From positions 1 to 59,299 of the forward strand of contig JANSWP010000039.1 in NCBI GenBank assembly GCA_024743405.1: 59,299 nt of DNA, in the 5' to 3' direction. A model generated the notes under the pieces. It searched no databases. It was not told the origin of the DNA and saw only the letters and a program-made list of their open reading frames with translations. Source of the stretch: Bacteroidota bacterium. GTDB taxonomy: Bacteria; Bacteroidota; Bacteroidia; Chitinophagales; Saprospiraceae. Below, piece after piece: positions 24,531 to 32,486 of the stretch; the first letter of the stretch is position 1, and every line of letters begins with the position of its first letter. The translations under genes were made by a program, and so were the position numbers.

Positions 24531-26180
24531 TCAATCACGCTTTATTTTTCCGATATAATATAAATTCTTATTCATCATTTTGAATTTTCCATATTGTTTA
24601 AAATTCACATGAAAGCGAAAATTTTCATGAATCAGATAATAAGCAGAGGTATCAAAATTTTCATAATGACTTTCAAGGATATTGCCTGTTTCCCGAGTCA
24701 AATAAAACCCATTGGCAGGTTGCAAACCGACACTACTTTTATAACTATATAAGGGTTTGAACTTTTGGCCAACTTCGATGGAGGATTCCCTCATTTGAGT
24801 GCTCCATTCGATTATTAAGCGATTAGGTAAGACAAACCAATTGAAACCGATTCGTATTACTAGAAGTACTAAAACTAAAATAACCAATCGCTCTGTTTTT
24901 AATTTTTGGTAAAGGTAGGTCAAAGCGCCCAAAGCAAGAAAAAGTCCTAAAACCTTGATGTACAAATAATTAAAGTCTTGTGTTTCTGGAAGAAATATGG
25001 GGATAATAGAAGCTAAAGTTGCAAAAATGCAAAAGATGAAAAATAGCCGATCGAAAAAATTAAACAAAGGAGTTTGTTCTTTTTTATTCTCATAGTGAAG
25101 GAAGAAAAATGCAGAAAAGATCAGTGGAGCGTGCATTAAAAGATAGCGTGGGTACACTTCTACAGATGTCCAATAAACCAATATAGTGGTAAAAAAAATG
25201 AGCAGATTATAAGTAAGGAATTCATTTTTTCTAATGAGTTGGAAAGTGCCCCAACGATCTAATTTTGAGTTAAATCCCTTATTAAATACACCTTTTAGGT
25301 TTTGGGGCTTAGTAAAAAAATAAATGATAAAAATGGACCATGGGAAGAAGTGATAAGTCATTTCAAAAGGAAAAGTAAAAAGATGTAAGATGGTTTCTGT
25401 CCATCCGTATTTCACAAAAGTCCTTTTGGAGGATTCATTAAATAAAGTCGTGAATATATTTTCTAAAGAATTGTATTGGTCGTATGCAAGATAATACCCA
25501 CTGAGAATAGTAAAAAAAATTAGCCCACCGAATAGGTGAGGGAGGGAAAAAAGCTTTTTAAATTGTCTTTGAAAAATAAATAGTGTCAATAAAGTGGTGC
25601 CTAAAAATACTAAAGCGGGTAACCCTTTTAGTAAAAATGCAAGTGCAGTTAAAAAATAAGCCCAACCAAAAAGTTTGTAAAATTCTTTTTTCTGGAAAGC
25701 ATGATAAATGATCATGAACATTAAAAAAATCACCCAAGAAAAACATATATCAATTAAACCCAGCATTGAATCCCAAAAAAGTATTCGACCGCAAGTAATA
25801 AGTGCAAAAGCATTTAGGAAGGCGATTTTTGTAGAGAAATGTTTTCTAAAATAATAAAAAACAGTACTTGCATAAAGTAATAAAAATAGAAGTGTGGGTA
25901 TTCGGGCGCTCCATTCATTAATTACACCAGAGAGTTCAAAAAAAGCTAGCAAAATCCAATTGTAAAGGGGTGGCTTATTGTAGTAATATTCGCCAAAAAG
26001 GGTGGGGGCAATGTAGTTGCCCGATATTTTCATTTCTAAAGCTACTATAGATCGAATACCTTCATCGTCAATAAACGCGATTAGACCGAGGTTGATAAGA
26101 AGCGCGGGAAAGAGCAAGAAAATAGCTATTCTGTAAAGCCATTTTTGAATTTGATCCTTTTTCGATAAATCTTCTGACAT
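24531..26180 (-). CDS. GT39-family glycosyltransferase (ArnT/PMT-like)
   Basis: About 549 aa integral membrane protein with a dozen or so hydrophobic segments. The first periplasmic loop carries the acidic family motif FIDDEGIRSIVALEM and then YYYNKPPLYNW, as in ArnT and PMT proteins, which use polyprenyl-phosphate sugars in the periplasm. The C-terminus (from about 450) is a soluble domain. Acceptor unknown: lipid A (ArnT-like) or a surface polymer. The open frame extends to a TTG at 26201; the ATG at 26180 is preferred. Likely operon with the downstream GT2 gene. Confidence 0.85.
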   Translation of the reverse strand: MSEDLSKKDQIQKWLYRIAIFLLFPALLINLGLIAFIDDEGIRSIVALEMKISGNYIAPTLFGEYYYNKPPLYNWILLAFFELSGVINEWSARIPTLLFLLLYASTVFYYFRKHFSTKIAFLNAFALITCGRILFWDSMLGLIDICFSWVIFLMFMIIYHAFQKKEFYKLFGWAYFLTALAFLLKGLPALVFLGTTLLTLFIFQRQFKKLFSLPHLFGGLIFFTILSGYYLAYDQYNSLENIFTTLFNESSKRTFVKYGWTETILHLFTFPFEMTYHFFPWSIFIIYFFTKPQNLKGVFNKGFNSKLDRWGTFQLIRKNEFLTYNLLIFFTTILVYWTSVEVYPRYLLMHAPLIFSAFFFLHYENKKEQTPLFNFFDRLFFIFCIFATLASIIPIFLPETQDFNYLYIKVLGLFLALGALTYLYQKLKTERLVILVLVLLVIRIGFNWFVLPNRLIIEWSTQMRESSIEVGQKFKPLYSYKSSVGLQPANGFYLTRETGNILESHYENFDTSAYYLIHENFRFHVNFKQYGKFKMMNKNLYYIGKIKRD

Positions 26181-26285
26181 CTGGCATGAAAATTTGCGCA
26201 AATGTAAACAAAGTGTGTTTTTAGGACTTACTATCTTGAATTCAAAATTTAACTTATTTAATTAGCAGTTTAATCTAATAGTTAG

Positions 26286-26320
26286 TTTGATGAGCCAATG
26301 GATTGATTATCATATATTTG
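26286..26320 (+). promoter_or_regulatory. Putative promoter of the VanX-like gene
   Basis: TTTG (26286-26289), 23-nt spacer, TATATTTG (26313-26320), matching the Bacteroidota -33/-7 pattern 37 nt before the ATG. Confidence 0.45.
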
Positions 26321-26357
26321 CCATACAAAGACTGTCAATTTTCAAATAAAAATATTA

Positions 26358-27089
26358 ATGAGCCGATTTATCCCATTCTTCTTTTTGGTATCCATTTTTG
26401 CATGCCAAAATATCCCAAATGAAGAGTCACCTTCTTCGATTCAAGAGGGACAAATAGAGCCAGCAGAAGCAAAGGTTGGGGAGGGTAAAAAGCCAGCCGA
26501 AGAAGTCGAAATTGAGTCTATATATGTTCCAAGATTTGATTATGACACGACAGAATGGCTTGATATTGCAGATCTTGATCAGACCATTGTTTTAGACATT
26601 CGATATGCGACGAATAATAATTTCGTTATTGAAAAGATGTATGATTGTCCTCGCTGTTTTCTTCGACCAGAAGTTGCTAAAGCGGTTGTTGAGGCGCATA
26701 AAAATTTACAAAAAAAAGGATTGGGTTTGAAAATGTACGATTGTTACCGCCCGCGCCCTGTTCAACAAAAGCTATGGGATAAGATTCCAGATTCTAAATA
26801 TGTGGCCAATCCTCAAAAGGGTTCGATGCACAATCGAGGAGCAGCAGTGGATTTGACGATTGTAGATGAGAATGGCGAGGAGTTAGAAATGGGGACAGCT
26901 TTTGATTATTTTGGAAAAGAAGCACATCATAATTATAAAAACTTACCTGATTCGGTATTACAAAATCGTAAATTATTGAAAGCAACACTTTATCGAGTTG
27001 GATTAATTCATATTAGAACAGAATGGTGGCATTATTCTTACTTGATTAAAAAATATCCAATCTCTGATATGCTTTGGAATTGTAATTAA
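26358..27089 (+). CDS. D-Ala-D-Ala dipeptidase (VanX/DdpX-like) lipoprotein
   Basis: 243 aa. N-terminal lipoprotein signal with Cys16 (VSIFAC), then an acidic Pro/Glu linker to about 50. The zinc peptidase domain contains MYDCYRPRPVQQKLW, the metal-binding SMHNRGAAVDLTIVD (His and Asp) and TEWWHYSY (catalytic Glu and third His). All active residues expected for D-Ala-D-Ala dipeptidase are present. Lipid anchoring puts it in the periplasm, fitting peptidoglycan peptide scavenging, not vancomycin resistance; no vanHA genes are nearby. Confidence 0.9.
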   Translation: MSRFIPFFFLVSIFACQNIPNEESPSSIQEGQIEPAEAKVGEGKKPAEEVEIESIYVPRFDYDTTEWLDIADLDQTIVLDIRYATNNNFVIEKMYDCPRCFLRPEVAKAVVEAHKNLQKKGLGLKMYDCYRPRPVQQKLWDKIPDSKYVANPQKGSMHNRGAAVDLTIVDENGEELEMGTAFDYFGKEAHHNYKNLPDSVLQNRKLLKATLYRVGLIHIRTEWWHYSYLIKKYPISDMLWNCN

Positions 27090-27163
27090 ATTAACCGTTT
27101 AGGAACTTAGATTGCTCTTTTCGGTACAAATTTTGGAAATCAAGAAGTGTGTAAAAACAATGT

Positions 27164-27171
27164 GTATATTT
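27164..27171 (+). promoter_or_regulatory. Putative -7 box upstream of moxR
   Basis: TATATTTG matches the phylum's -7 consensus, 136 nt before the ATG; no well-spaced -33 box was seen. The 217-bp gap otherwise shows no feature. Confidence 0.3.
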
Positions 27172-27306
27172 GCGTCGTTTTTTCACAGTTGACGAAGGCA
27201 CAGCGCTTTGAGCGAGGATAAACATCACAAAAATCACCTCTGCACACTGCATCCTGCCTCTCATTCGAGTGTATTTATTTAAGCATCTAAATTTAACACA
27301 ATATTA

Positions 27307-28269
27307 ATGGCAAATAAATCTGAAGTAGCAGCAGTTGACGCGCTGGCGCAGTCCTATAAAGATTTGAAAAGTGAAATCGGTAAAGTAATTGTAGGGCAGC
27401 ATGACGTTGTACAAGGAGTTATCATCTCTTTATTTAGTAACGGGCATAGTCTTTTAGTCGGGGTTCCTGGTTTGGCGAAGACGCTTTTGGTGAGTACGAT
27501 CGCGGAGGTATTGGATTTAGGCTTTAAAAGAATTCAGTTTACACCTGACTTAATGCCTTCAGATATTACTGGTTCTGAAATTTTAGGTGAAGATCGTCAT
27601 TTTAAATTCAATGAAGGTCCTTTGTTTTCTAATATTGTTTTGGCGGATGAGATTAATCGTACACCACCTAAAACTCAAGCTGCTTTATTAGAAGCTATGC
27701 AAGAGCGTTCGGTTACTGTTTCTGGTGTCCGGCACTTATTGCCTTCTCCATTTTTTGTTTTGGCAACGCAAAACCCAATTGAACAAGAAGGAACTTATCC
27801 ACTTCCAGAGGCTCAGTTAGACCGTTTTATGTTTAATATTCCTTTAGATTATCCTACTTATGAGGAGGAAATCGCCGTAGTGAAAGGAACGACTACGATT
27901 CAAAATTATGATTTAAAACATGTCTTAACTGGCAAGCAAATTTTAGAATTTCAACAACTAATTAGAAGAATTCCGATTGCAGATAATGTGCTAGAATATG
28001 CTGTTTCATTGGCGACTAAAACGCGACCAAATACAGCTAGGGCAACTGACATGGTGAATAATTATATTTCTTGGGGTGCTGGACCTCGTGCTTCTCAATA
28101 TTTGGTTTTAGGTGCAAAATGTCATGCTGCTATTCAAGGAAAATATTCTCCAGATATTGAAGATGTACAAGCTATTGCGAATTATGTTCTTCGACACAGA
28201 ATCGTACGAAACTATAAAGCTGAGGCGGAAGGAATCTCTGAGGAAAACGTGATTCAAAGTTTGTTTTAA
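27307..28269 (+). CDS. MoxR-family AAA+ ATPase
   Basis: 320 aa. Walker A GVPGLAKTLLV (about 57-67), Walker B IVLADEINRTPPKTQAALLEAMQE (about 115-138), sensor region FFVLATQNPIEQEGTYPLPEAQLDRF (arginine-finger area). MoxR ATPases act as chaperones for metal insertion or assembly of partner proteins, often a DUF58/VWA protein encoded just downstream. No partner follows here: a perfect 30-bp-arm terminator and the convergent mscS gene come next. Confidence 0.92.
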   Translation: MANKSEVAAVDALAQSYKDLKSEIGKVIVGQHDVVQGVIISLFSNGHSLLVGVPGLAKTLLVSTIAEVLDLGFKRIQFTPDLMPSDITGSEILGEDRHFKFNEGPLFSNIVLADEINRTPPKTQAALLEAMQERSVTVSGVRHLLPSPFFVLATQNPIEQEGTYPLPEAQLDRFMFNIPLDYPTYEEEIAVVKGTTTIQNYDLKHVLTGKQILEFQQLIRRIPIADNVLEYAVSLATKTRPNTARATDMVNNYISWGAGPRASQYLVLGAKCHAAIQGKYSPDIEDVQAIANYVLRHRIVRNYKAEAEGISEENVIQSLF

Positions 28270-28277
28270 CAAACTAG

Positions 28278-28340
28278 ATTTTCTACATAAAAAAAATGGC
28301 ACTTCGAAGCTCGAAGTGCCATTTTTTTTATGTAGAAAAT
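28278..28340. terminator. Bidirectional terminator with perfect 30-bp arms
   Basis: Arms 28278-28307 and 28311-28340 are exact reverse complements around AGC. The GC-rich top (TGGCACTTCGA) is flanked by runs of eight A and eight T, giving intrinsic termination from both strands between moxR and mscS. Confidence 0.9.
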
Positions 28341-28358
28341 AGATTGATTTGGATTCTT

Positions 28359-29165
28359 TTATTTGTCCAAATGCACATCCATTTGAGGGAATGGGAAATT
28401 TAATCCTCCATCTGCATCGAATGCTTTTTTCACATTCTCTTGCATGTAAAATAAAGTATCCCAGTAATGTTCGCTTTTACAAAATGGACGTGTATTCAAA
28501 TTGACAGAACTGTCTCCTAATTCGGCAACAACAACACCTTGTTTTGGCTCGTCCAAGATATAAGGACACTCTTTCCCAACTCTTAAAATTACCTCACGAG
28601 CTTTATCAATACTATCGCCATAATCAATCCCATAGGTTAATTCGACACCTATTATACCTTGGCCGGAGATATTCGTAATGATATTGCTGGTGACAACACC
28701 ATTAGGGATGATAATTCTTTTATTATCTAAAGTAGCCAGAATTGTATTAAAGATTTGAATTTCTTCAACGGTACCCATATTACCTCCACCTAGTTCAACC
28801 AAATCACCCACTTTATATGGTTTGAAAACTAAAATCAATACACCACTAGCGAAGTGTCCTATGCTACCTTGAAGTGCCATGCCAATAGCCAGCGTCAATG
28901 CACCGAAAATGGCAACAAAAGAGGTGGTTTCTATTCCAAACATACCCGCAACACTTAACAACAATAGGACTTTTAAACCAACACTAATTAATGAACCCAA
29001 AAAGCTGCGAATAGATAAATCCATGCCCCTTTGCTCCATCGATTTTTTCGCGACGTTAGAAATTTTGCCAACAATCCAAAATCCAATAATTAATGTTAGA
29101 ATTGCACCTGCTACTTTGGGTAAATAGCCTTGCAATAAATTTATAATGTAATCTGCATCCAACAT
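28359..29165 (-). CDS. Small-conductance mechanosensitive channel (MscS family)
   Basis: 268 aa with three N-terminal helices (about 14-32, 56-78, 81-108). The pore-lining third helix and start of the beta domain read ALQGSIGHFASGVLILVFKPYKVGDLVEL. The C-terminal vestibule is short. Opens under membrane tension to release solutes on osmotic downshift. It is convergent with moxR and transcribed away from recX. Confidence 0.92.
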   Translation of the reverse strand: MLDADYIINLLQGYLPKVAGAILTLIIGFWIVGKISNVAKKSMEQRGMDLSIRSFLGSLISVGLKVLLLLSVAGMFGIETTSFVAIFGALTLAIGMALQGSIGHFASGVLILVFKPYKVGDLVELGGGNMGTVEEIQIFNTILATLDNKRIIIPNGVVTSNIITNISGQGIIGVELTYGIDYGDSIDKAREVILRVGKECPYILDEPKQGVVVAELGDSSVNLNTRPFCKSEHYWDTLFYMQENVKKAFDADGGLNFPFPQMDVHLDK

Positions 29166-29217
29166 GGTTTTTTTATTTTAAAGAAAATTAGAAAATACGT
29201 TTGATTTAAAAATCTTT

Positions 29218-29817
29218 ATGAAGTATATCTTATCAGAAATATACTTTTGTGGAAAGCTTAATGATGAAAGAAAGGAATTATTATATTTCTACTTTTTGAA
29301 TAAGCTAATTAAGGGTACAAAAAAAAGAAAATTGGAAGAGAAAACAAAAAAATACATTAGTAAAGAAGATGCACTTTATAAATTGCAAAAATACTGTGCT
29401 TATCAAGAACGATGTCATCAAGAGGTTAGAACGAAATTAATTGATTTAGGCTGTTATGGCGATGATTTGGAGGAAGTTATTACCTCCCTAATTACCGAAA
29501 ATTTCCTGAATGAAGAACGATTTGCTCAATCTTATGCTCGGGGAAAATTTCGTTTTAAAAAATGGGGACGAGTCAGGATTCGCCAAGAATTAAAATTCCG
29601 TAAAATTTCTACCTACTGTTTGAAAAAGGCAATGGAGGAGATCAATGATGAGGAATATTTTGAAGTAATAAAGACGCTTCTTTTGAAAAAAAATAAAGTC
29701 GTAAGGGAAACTAATTTATTCAAAAGGAATAAAAAACTAGCTGATTATGTAATTCAGAAAGGCTATGAATCTTATTTGGTGTGGAAAATTCTAAAAGAGA
29801 TTAACCTAGAAGAATAA
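29218..29817 (+). CDS. recX: RecX family regulator
   Basis: 199 aa. RecX helical repeats from about residue 44: SKEDALYKLQKYCAYQERCHQEV, then LITENFLNEERFAQSYARGKFRFKKWG and RIRQELKFRKIS. Binds and modulates RecA filaments. The first 40 or so residues (MKYILSEIYF.. through a Lys-rich stretch) are not part of the usual domain; a later non-ATG start is possible as no other Met lies between. It is divergent from mscS with a 52-bp gap. Confidence 0.85.
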   Translation: MKYILSEIYFCGKLNDERKELLYFYFLNKLIKGTKKRKLEEKTKKYISKEDALYKLQKYCAYQERCHQEVRTKLIDLGCYGDDLEEVITSLITENFLNEERFAQSYARGKFRFKKWGRVRIRQELKFRKISTYCLKKAMEEINDEEYFEVIKTLLLKKNKVVRETNLFKRNKKLADYVIQKGYESYLVWKILKEINLEE

Positions 29818-29941
29818 TCTGCATGCAATACAACGGACAATCAACCAATTGCAATATGCGTCAATTTCCATTAATTTCACATCATTATAATAAAAGTAAT
29901 AGGAAAGACTAAAACACAATTCTATTATCCTATTATGAATA

Positions 29942-29961
29942 AGTCAGGAAACTGACTTTTG
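29942..29961 (+). terminator. Short tetraloop hairpin after recX
   Basis: AGTCAG-GAAA-CTGACT followed by TTTT: a 6-bp stem with a stable GNRA loop, 125 nt after the recX stop. Confidence 0.4.
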
Positions 29962-29996
29962 AAAATTTGTGGTATGTTACCTATAATAGGTTGACC

Positions 29997-30004
29997 TAAA
30001 TTTG
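29997..30004 (+). promoter_or_regulatory. Putative -7 box of the GG-leader peptide gene
   Basis: TAAATTTG fits TAnnTTTG, 41 nt upstream of the ATG. The nearest TTTG (29966-29969) is 27 nt upstream, longer than usual. Confidence 0.3.
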
Positions 30005-30045
30005 AGAACTACACTTTAATTCTATCACTTAGAAATATCAATGTT

Positions 30046-30264
30046 ATGGCTAGAAAAAAATTACAAATCGAAGAATTTCGCTCTAATGCGATTACGAAGA
30101 ATGAAGCTCAGGAGATAAAAGGTGGTTATAAACAAACCTTTGGCGGGTCAAGTTCGACTGGGTTTATCAATTGGGATGAGATTGAAATTAGGGAGGAAGG
30201 GAATAAAATCATTTATGGTTTTACTCCGAAGCCCCAGGTGAAAATTAAAAGAAACGGATTTTAA
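30046..30264 (+). CDS. Double-glycine leader peptide, RiPP/bacteriocin precursor-like
   Basis: 72 aa. Residues 1-26 (MARKKLQIEEF.. to EIKGG) look like a Bacteroidota double-glycine leader: basic start, K-L-x-I-E-E-F, helical middle, and an I-K-G-G cleavage site at about 22-26. The remaining core of about 46 residues is Gly/Ser then charged-aromatic, with no Cys. Such leaders are removed by C39-peptidase ABC exporters. No modification enzyme, exporter or immunity gene is adjacent, so it would be an orphan. Its stop overlaps that of the convergent helical-repeat gene. Assignment rests on leader shape only. Confidence 0.55.
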   Translation: MARKKLQIEEFRSNAITKNEAQEIKGGYKQTFGGSSSTGFINWDEIEIREEGNKIIYGFTPKPQVKIKRNGF

Positions 30265-31793
30265 TTTTGACTTGATAAAAATCTATTTTTCATGATTTCA
30301 GCATAGGTTGTACCACTTATTTTACTTTCCAACCATACCGTCATATCAAAAAGTCCAAAAGAGCCTTTGGCTGAGGTTTTTGATAATTCCTCGAAGTCTT
30401 TTAAAAGGATTTCGAGGACTTTTTTGAGTTCCTTTTTTGAATGTGGTTTTAATGACTCACGAATAAAATTTAAGAACTTTTTCTCAAATTCAAATAATCG
30501 ATTTTCTTTACTTAAGAATCTGTAGGTTGATCTTAAAAGAGATTCCAAAAGCATGGTATTTTCCAGTTCGTAATGAATGATTAAATTGAGAATTCTTGCT
30601 AAGTTTTGTAAATCCTTTCGCTCGACATTCTTGGGTAGAGCCAACCAATCATTCAAGCTTTTTAGCGCATTACCATAGTCGCCAACGCCAAAATAAATGA
30701 CAAAGTATTGGAAGTAAAAAGTATTATTATTGAAAAAACCAGGGTCAAATTTTTTAATTTGTTTTTTATGTTTTAATAACGCTGAATACCCTTCTTCAAA
30801 TTCTCCAGTATAAATACAAAGGCTAAATTTCCCCATATAATATTGACGTAAAATTTTTAACTCATCATCGATTGTAATGGGTTTTATCTCTGAGTATTTC
30901 TCTAAAGTATCCCTTATTTCACTGATTTTATTGAGTTTTCCGCAACTTATTACGTGATTGTTCAAGACTGCTATATACTCTGAAACATTTTCTTGCAAAA
31001 GGATTTTTTTCGATTCTAAAAGTGAAATTAATTTTTGACTGGTTTTATAGAAACTATCAACATCAGAGATGGAGAAATAATAGACAGAGAAAATTCTATA
31101 AAATAATACTTGAGCGGTATGAGACTTCGCTTTTTCGAATACTTCTAAGAGTGGGTGGTCAATGATAAGTTTCAGTTCCTCTATTTGTTCCTTTCGGCGG
31201 GAAACATCTTTTCGAATGGAAAGTAATAATTGAAAGAAGATATTTCGGTATTCAGATATGTTTTGAAGACGTTGTAAACACCATTCTTCCTCTTTATTAA
31301 TTATAGGTAGTTTTTTGTCTAAAAATGAAATATCTGTCTCCGCATAAGCGATGTTTTTTTCCCAGTTTAAAATGTCAATTATCGTGTTAAATTGTTCATA
31401 CTTAAAAGCTAGTTTTTTTGACTTTTTTAAAATTTCTTTACAGTCTTCAAAATGGGATCTTTTAAATAAAACTCGAACGCTTTGGAGCATATTTTTTAAT
31501 CGAAAATCAACTGATGTTTTTTCGTCGAAGGCTTGAAGGCTTTTTAAAATTAATTCATATAAATAGGCTTTAAGCTCCGAATATTTTCGACTTTCGATAG
31601 GGTCATTCCCATAGATTAATCGTTTTAACTTCTCCTCATTGAATGTTTCTTGCCGATCAATCGCATCAAATAATTGAATATACTTATTTGTCTTCCCTCC
31701 ACGAGTATTTGCAAAAAGTTTAAAATACCTTTTCTCGCTACCCGAAAGAGATTTTATTAAACTGAATAACTTATTTGAAGGTGTTTTAGGCAT
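30261..31793 (-). CDS. Large all-helical (TPR-like) protein of unknown function
   Basis: 510 aa, no signal peptide, no membrane helix, almost entirely predicted amphipathic helices, Lys/Leu/Ile-rich. The conserved-looking N-terminus KLFSLIKSLSGSEKRYFKLFA recalls a family I associate with Saprospiraceae genomes, usually annotated hypothetical. Helical pairs such as YYMGKFSLCIYTGEFEEGYSALLKHKK and GVGDYGNALKSLNDW resemble degenerate TPRs. Possibly a scaffold or sensor; function unknown. It is divergent from the LytTR gene. Confidence 0.7.
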   Translation of the reverse strand: MPKTPSNKLFSLIKSLSGSEKRYFKLFANTRGGKTNKYIQLFDAIDRQETFNEEKLKRLIYGNDPIESRKYSELKAYLYELILKSLQAFDEKTSVDFRLKNMLQSVRVLFKRSHFEDCKEILKKSKKLAFKYEQFNTIIDILNWEKNIAYAETDISFLDKKLPIINKEEEWCLQRLQNISEYRNIFFQLLLSIRKDVSRRKEQIEELKLIIDHPLLEVFEKAKSHTAQVLFYRIFSVYYFSISDVDSFYKTSQKLISLLESKKILLQENVSEYIAVLNNHVISCGKLNKISEIRDTLEKYSEIKPITIDDELKILRQYYMGKFSLCIYTGEFEEGYSALLKHKKQIKKFDPGFFNNNTFYFQYFVIYFGVGDYGNALKSLNDWLALPKNVERKDLQNLARILNLIIHYELENTMLLESLLRSTYRFLSKENRLFEFEKKFLNFIRESLKPHSKKELKKVLEILLKDFEELSKTSAKGSFGLFDMTVWLESKISGTTYAEIMKNRFLSSQN

Positions 31794-31903
31794 TTTAGTT
31801 AATTGCTTTGTTTGGTTGTCTCGAATCCTCCTGATAAGAATTCTTAAACTTAAACTCCAAAATCTTATAAATCGCTGCTAATATCCGATAAACTAATGAT
31901 ATT

Positions 31904-31924
31904 CTGAAACCTGACATATTTCAG
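31904..31924 (+). promoter_or_regulatory. Dyad upstream of the LytTR gene
   Basis: CTGAAA-N9-TTTCAG, 72 nt before the chosen ATG, in the divergent region shared with the helical-repeat gene. Possible autoregulatory site. Confidence 0.25.
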
Positions 31925-31995
31925 GAGGTTGGGTTGCTGTAGGTAAGTAGTTGTTTTATCCTTGTTGGTGAAAGTTGTCATCAAAAAAATCAAAA

Positions 31996-32436
31996 ATGCG
32001 TATTATGAAATTAGTCAACGTACCTGTCTTGGATGCGATGCATCCTTCTTCGTTTTTTCCCGAATCGAACGTAACTAAAACGTTTCGTTTGCATCATGCT
32101 CAACAGAAAATTGCTTTACCTACTATGGATGGAATTCACTTTGAAAAAGTTCAGGCTATTGTGAGTTTGGAAGCTAATGGAAACTATACTCGAATCATTT
32201 TTCAAGATGAAAGGAGCGTACTAGTTTGTAAAACCCTGCAAAGTATGGAAGCGTTAATTTCAAACCCTCGTCAGTTTATTCGAATTCACCGCTCTTTTAC
32301 CATCAATTTAAATATGCTTCAAAAGTATGTGAAAGGGAAAGGAGGTCATGTAGTGATGGAAAATGGTTCTAATATTACCGTTTCAGCAGGGAAAAAACAT
32401 GGGTTCTTGAATGCTTTAGAAAAGTATTTTGGGTGA
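31996..32436 (+). CDS. Stand-alone LytTR-domain DNA-binding protein
   Basis: About 146 aa. The C-terminal LytTR domain (about 50-145) contains VSLEANGNYTRIIFQD, LVCKTLQSMEAL and FIRIHRSFTINLNML. The N-terminal 45 residues are not a receiver domain or membrane segment, so the input is unclear. Probably a transcription factor binding paired direct repeats. The longest frame starts at TTG (31975); the ATG at 31996 is preferred, with another at 32005. A hairpin terminator follows. Confidence 0.85.
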   Translation: MRIMKLVNVPVLDAMHPSSFFPESNVTKTFRLHHAQQKIALPTMDGIHFEKVQAIVSLEANGNYTRIIFQDERSVLVCKTLQSMEALISNPRQFIRIHRSFTINLNMLQKYVKGKGGHVVMENGSNITVSAGKKHGFLNALEKYFG

Positions 32437-32440
32437 TTTA

Positions 32441-32475
32441 TTTGCACCCTCATGTTAGGTGCCTGAGGGTGCAAA
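32441..32475. terminator. Bidirectional hairpin terminator
   Basis: TTTGCACCCTCA and TGAGGGTGCAAA form a perfect 12-bp stem between the convergent LytTR and nadB genes. Confidence 0.8.
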
Positions 32476-32486
32476 ATTATTATAAT

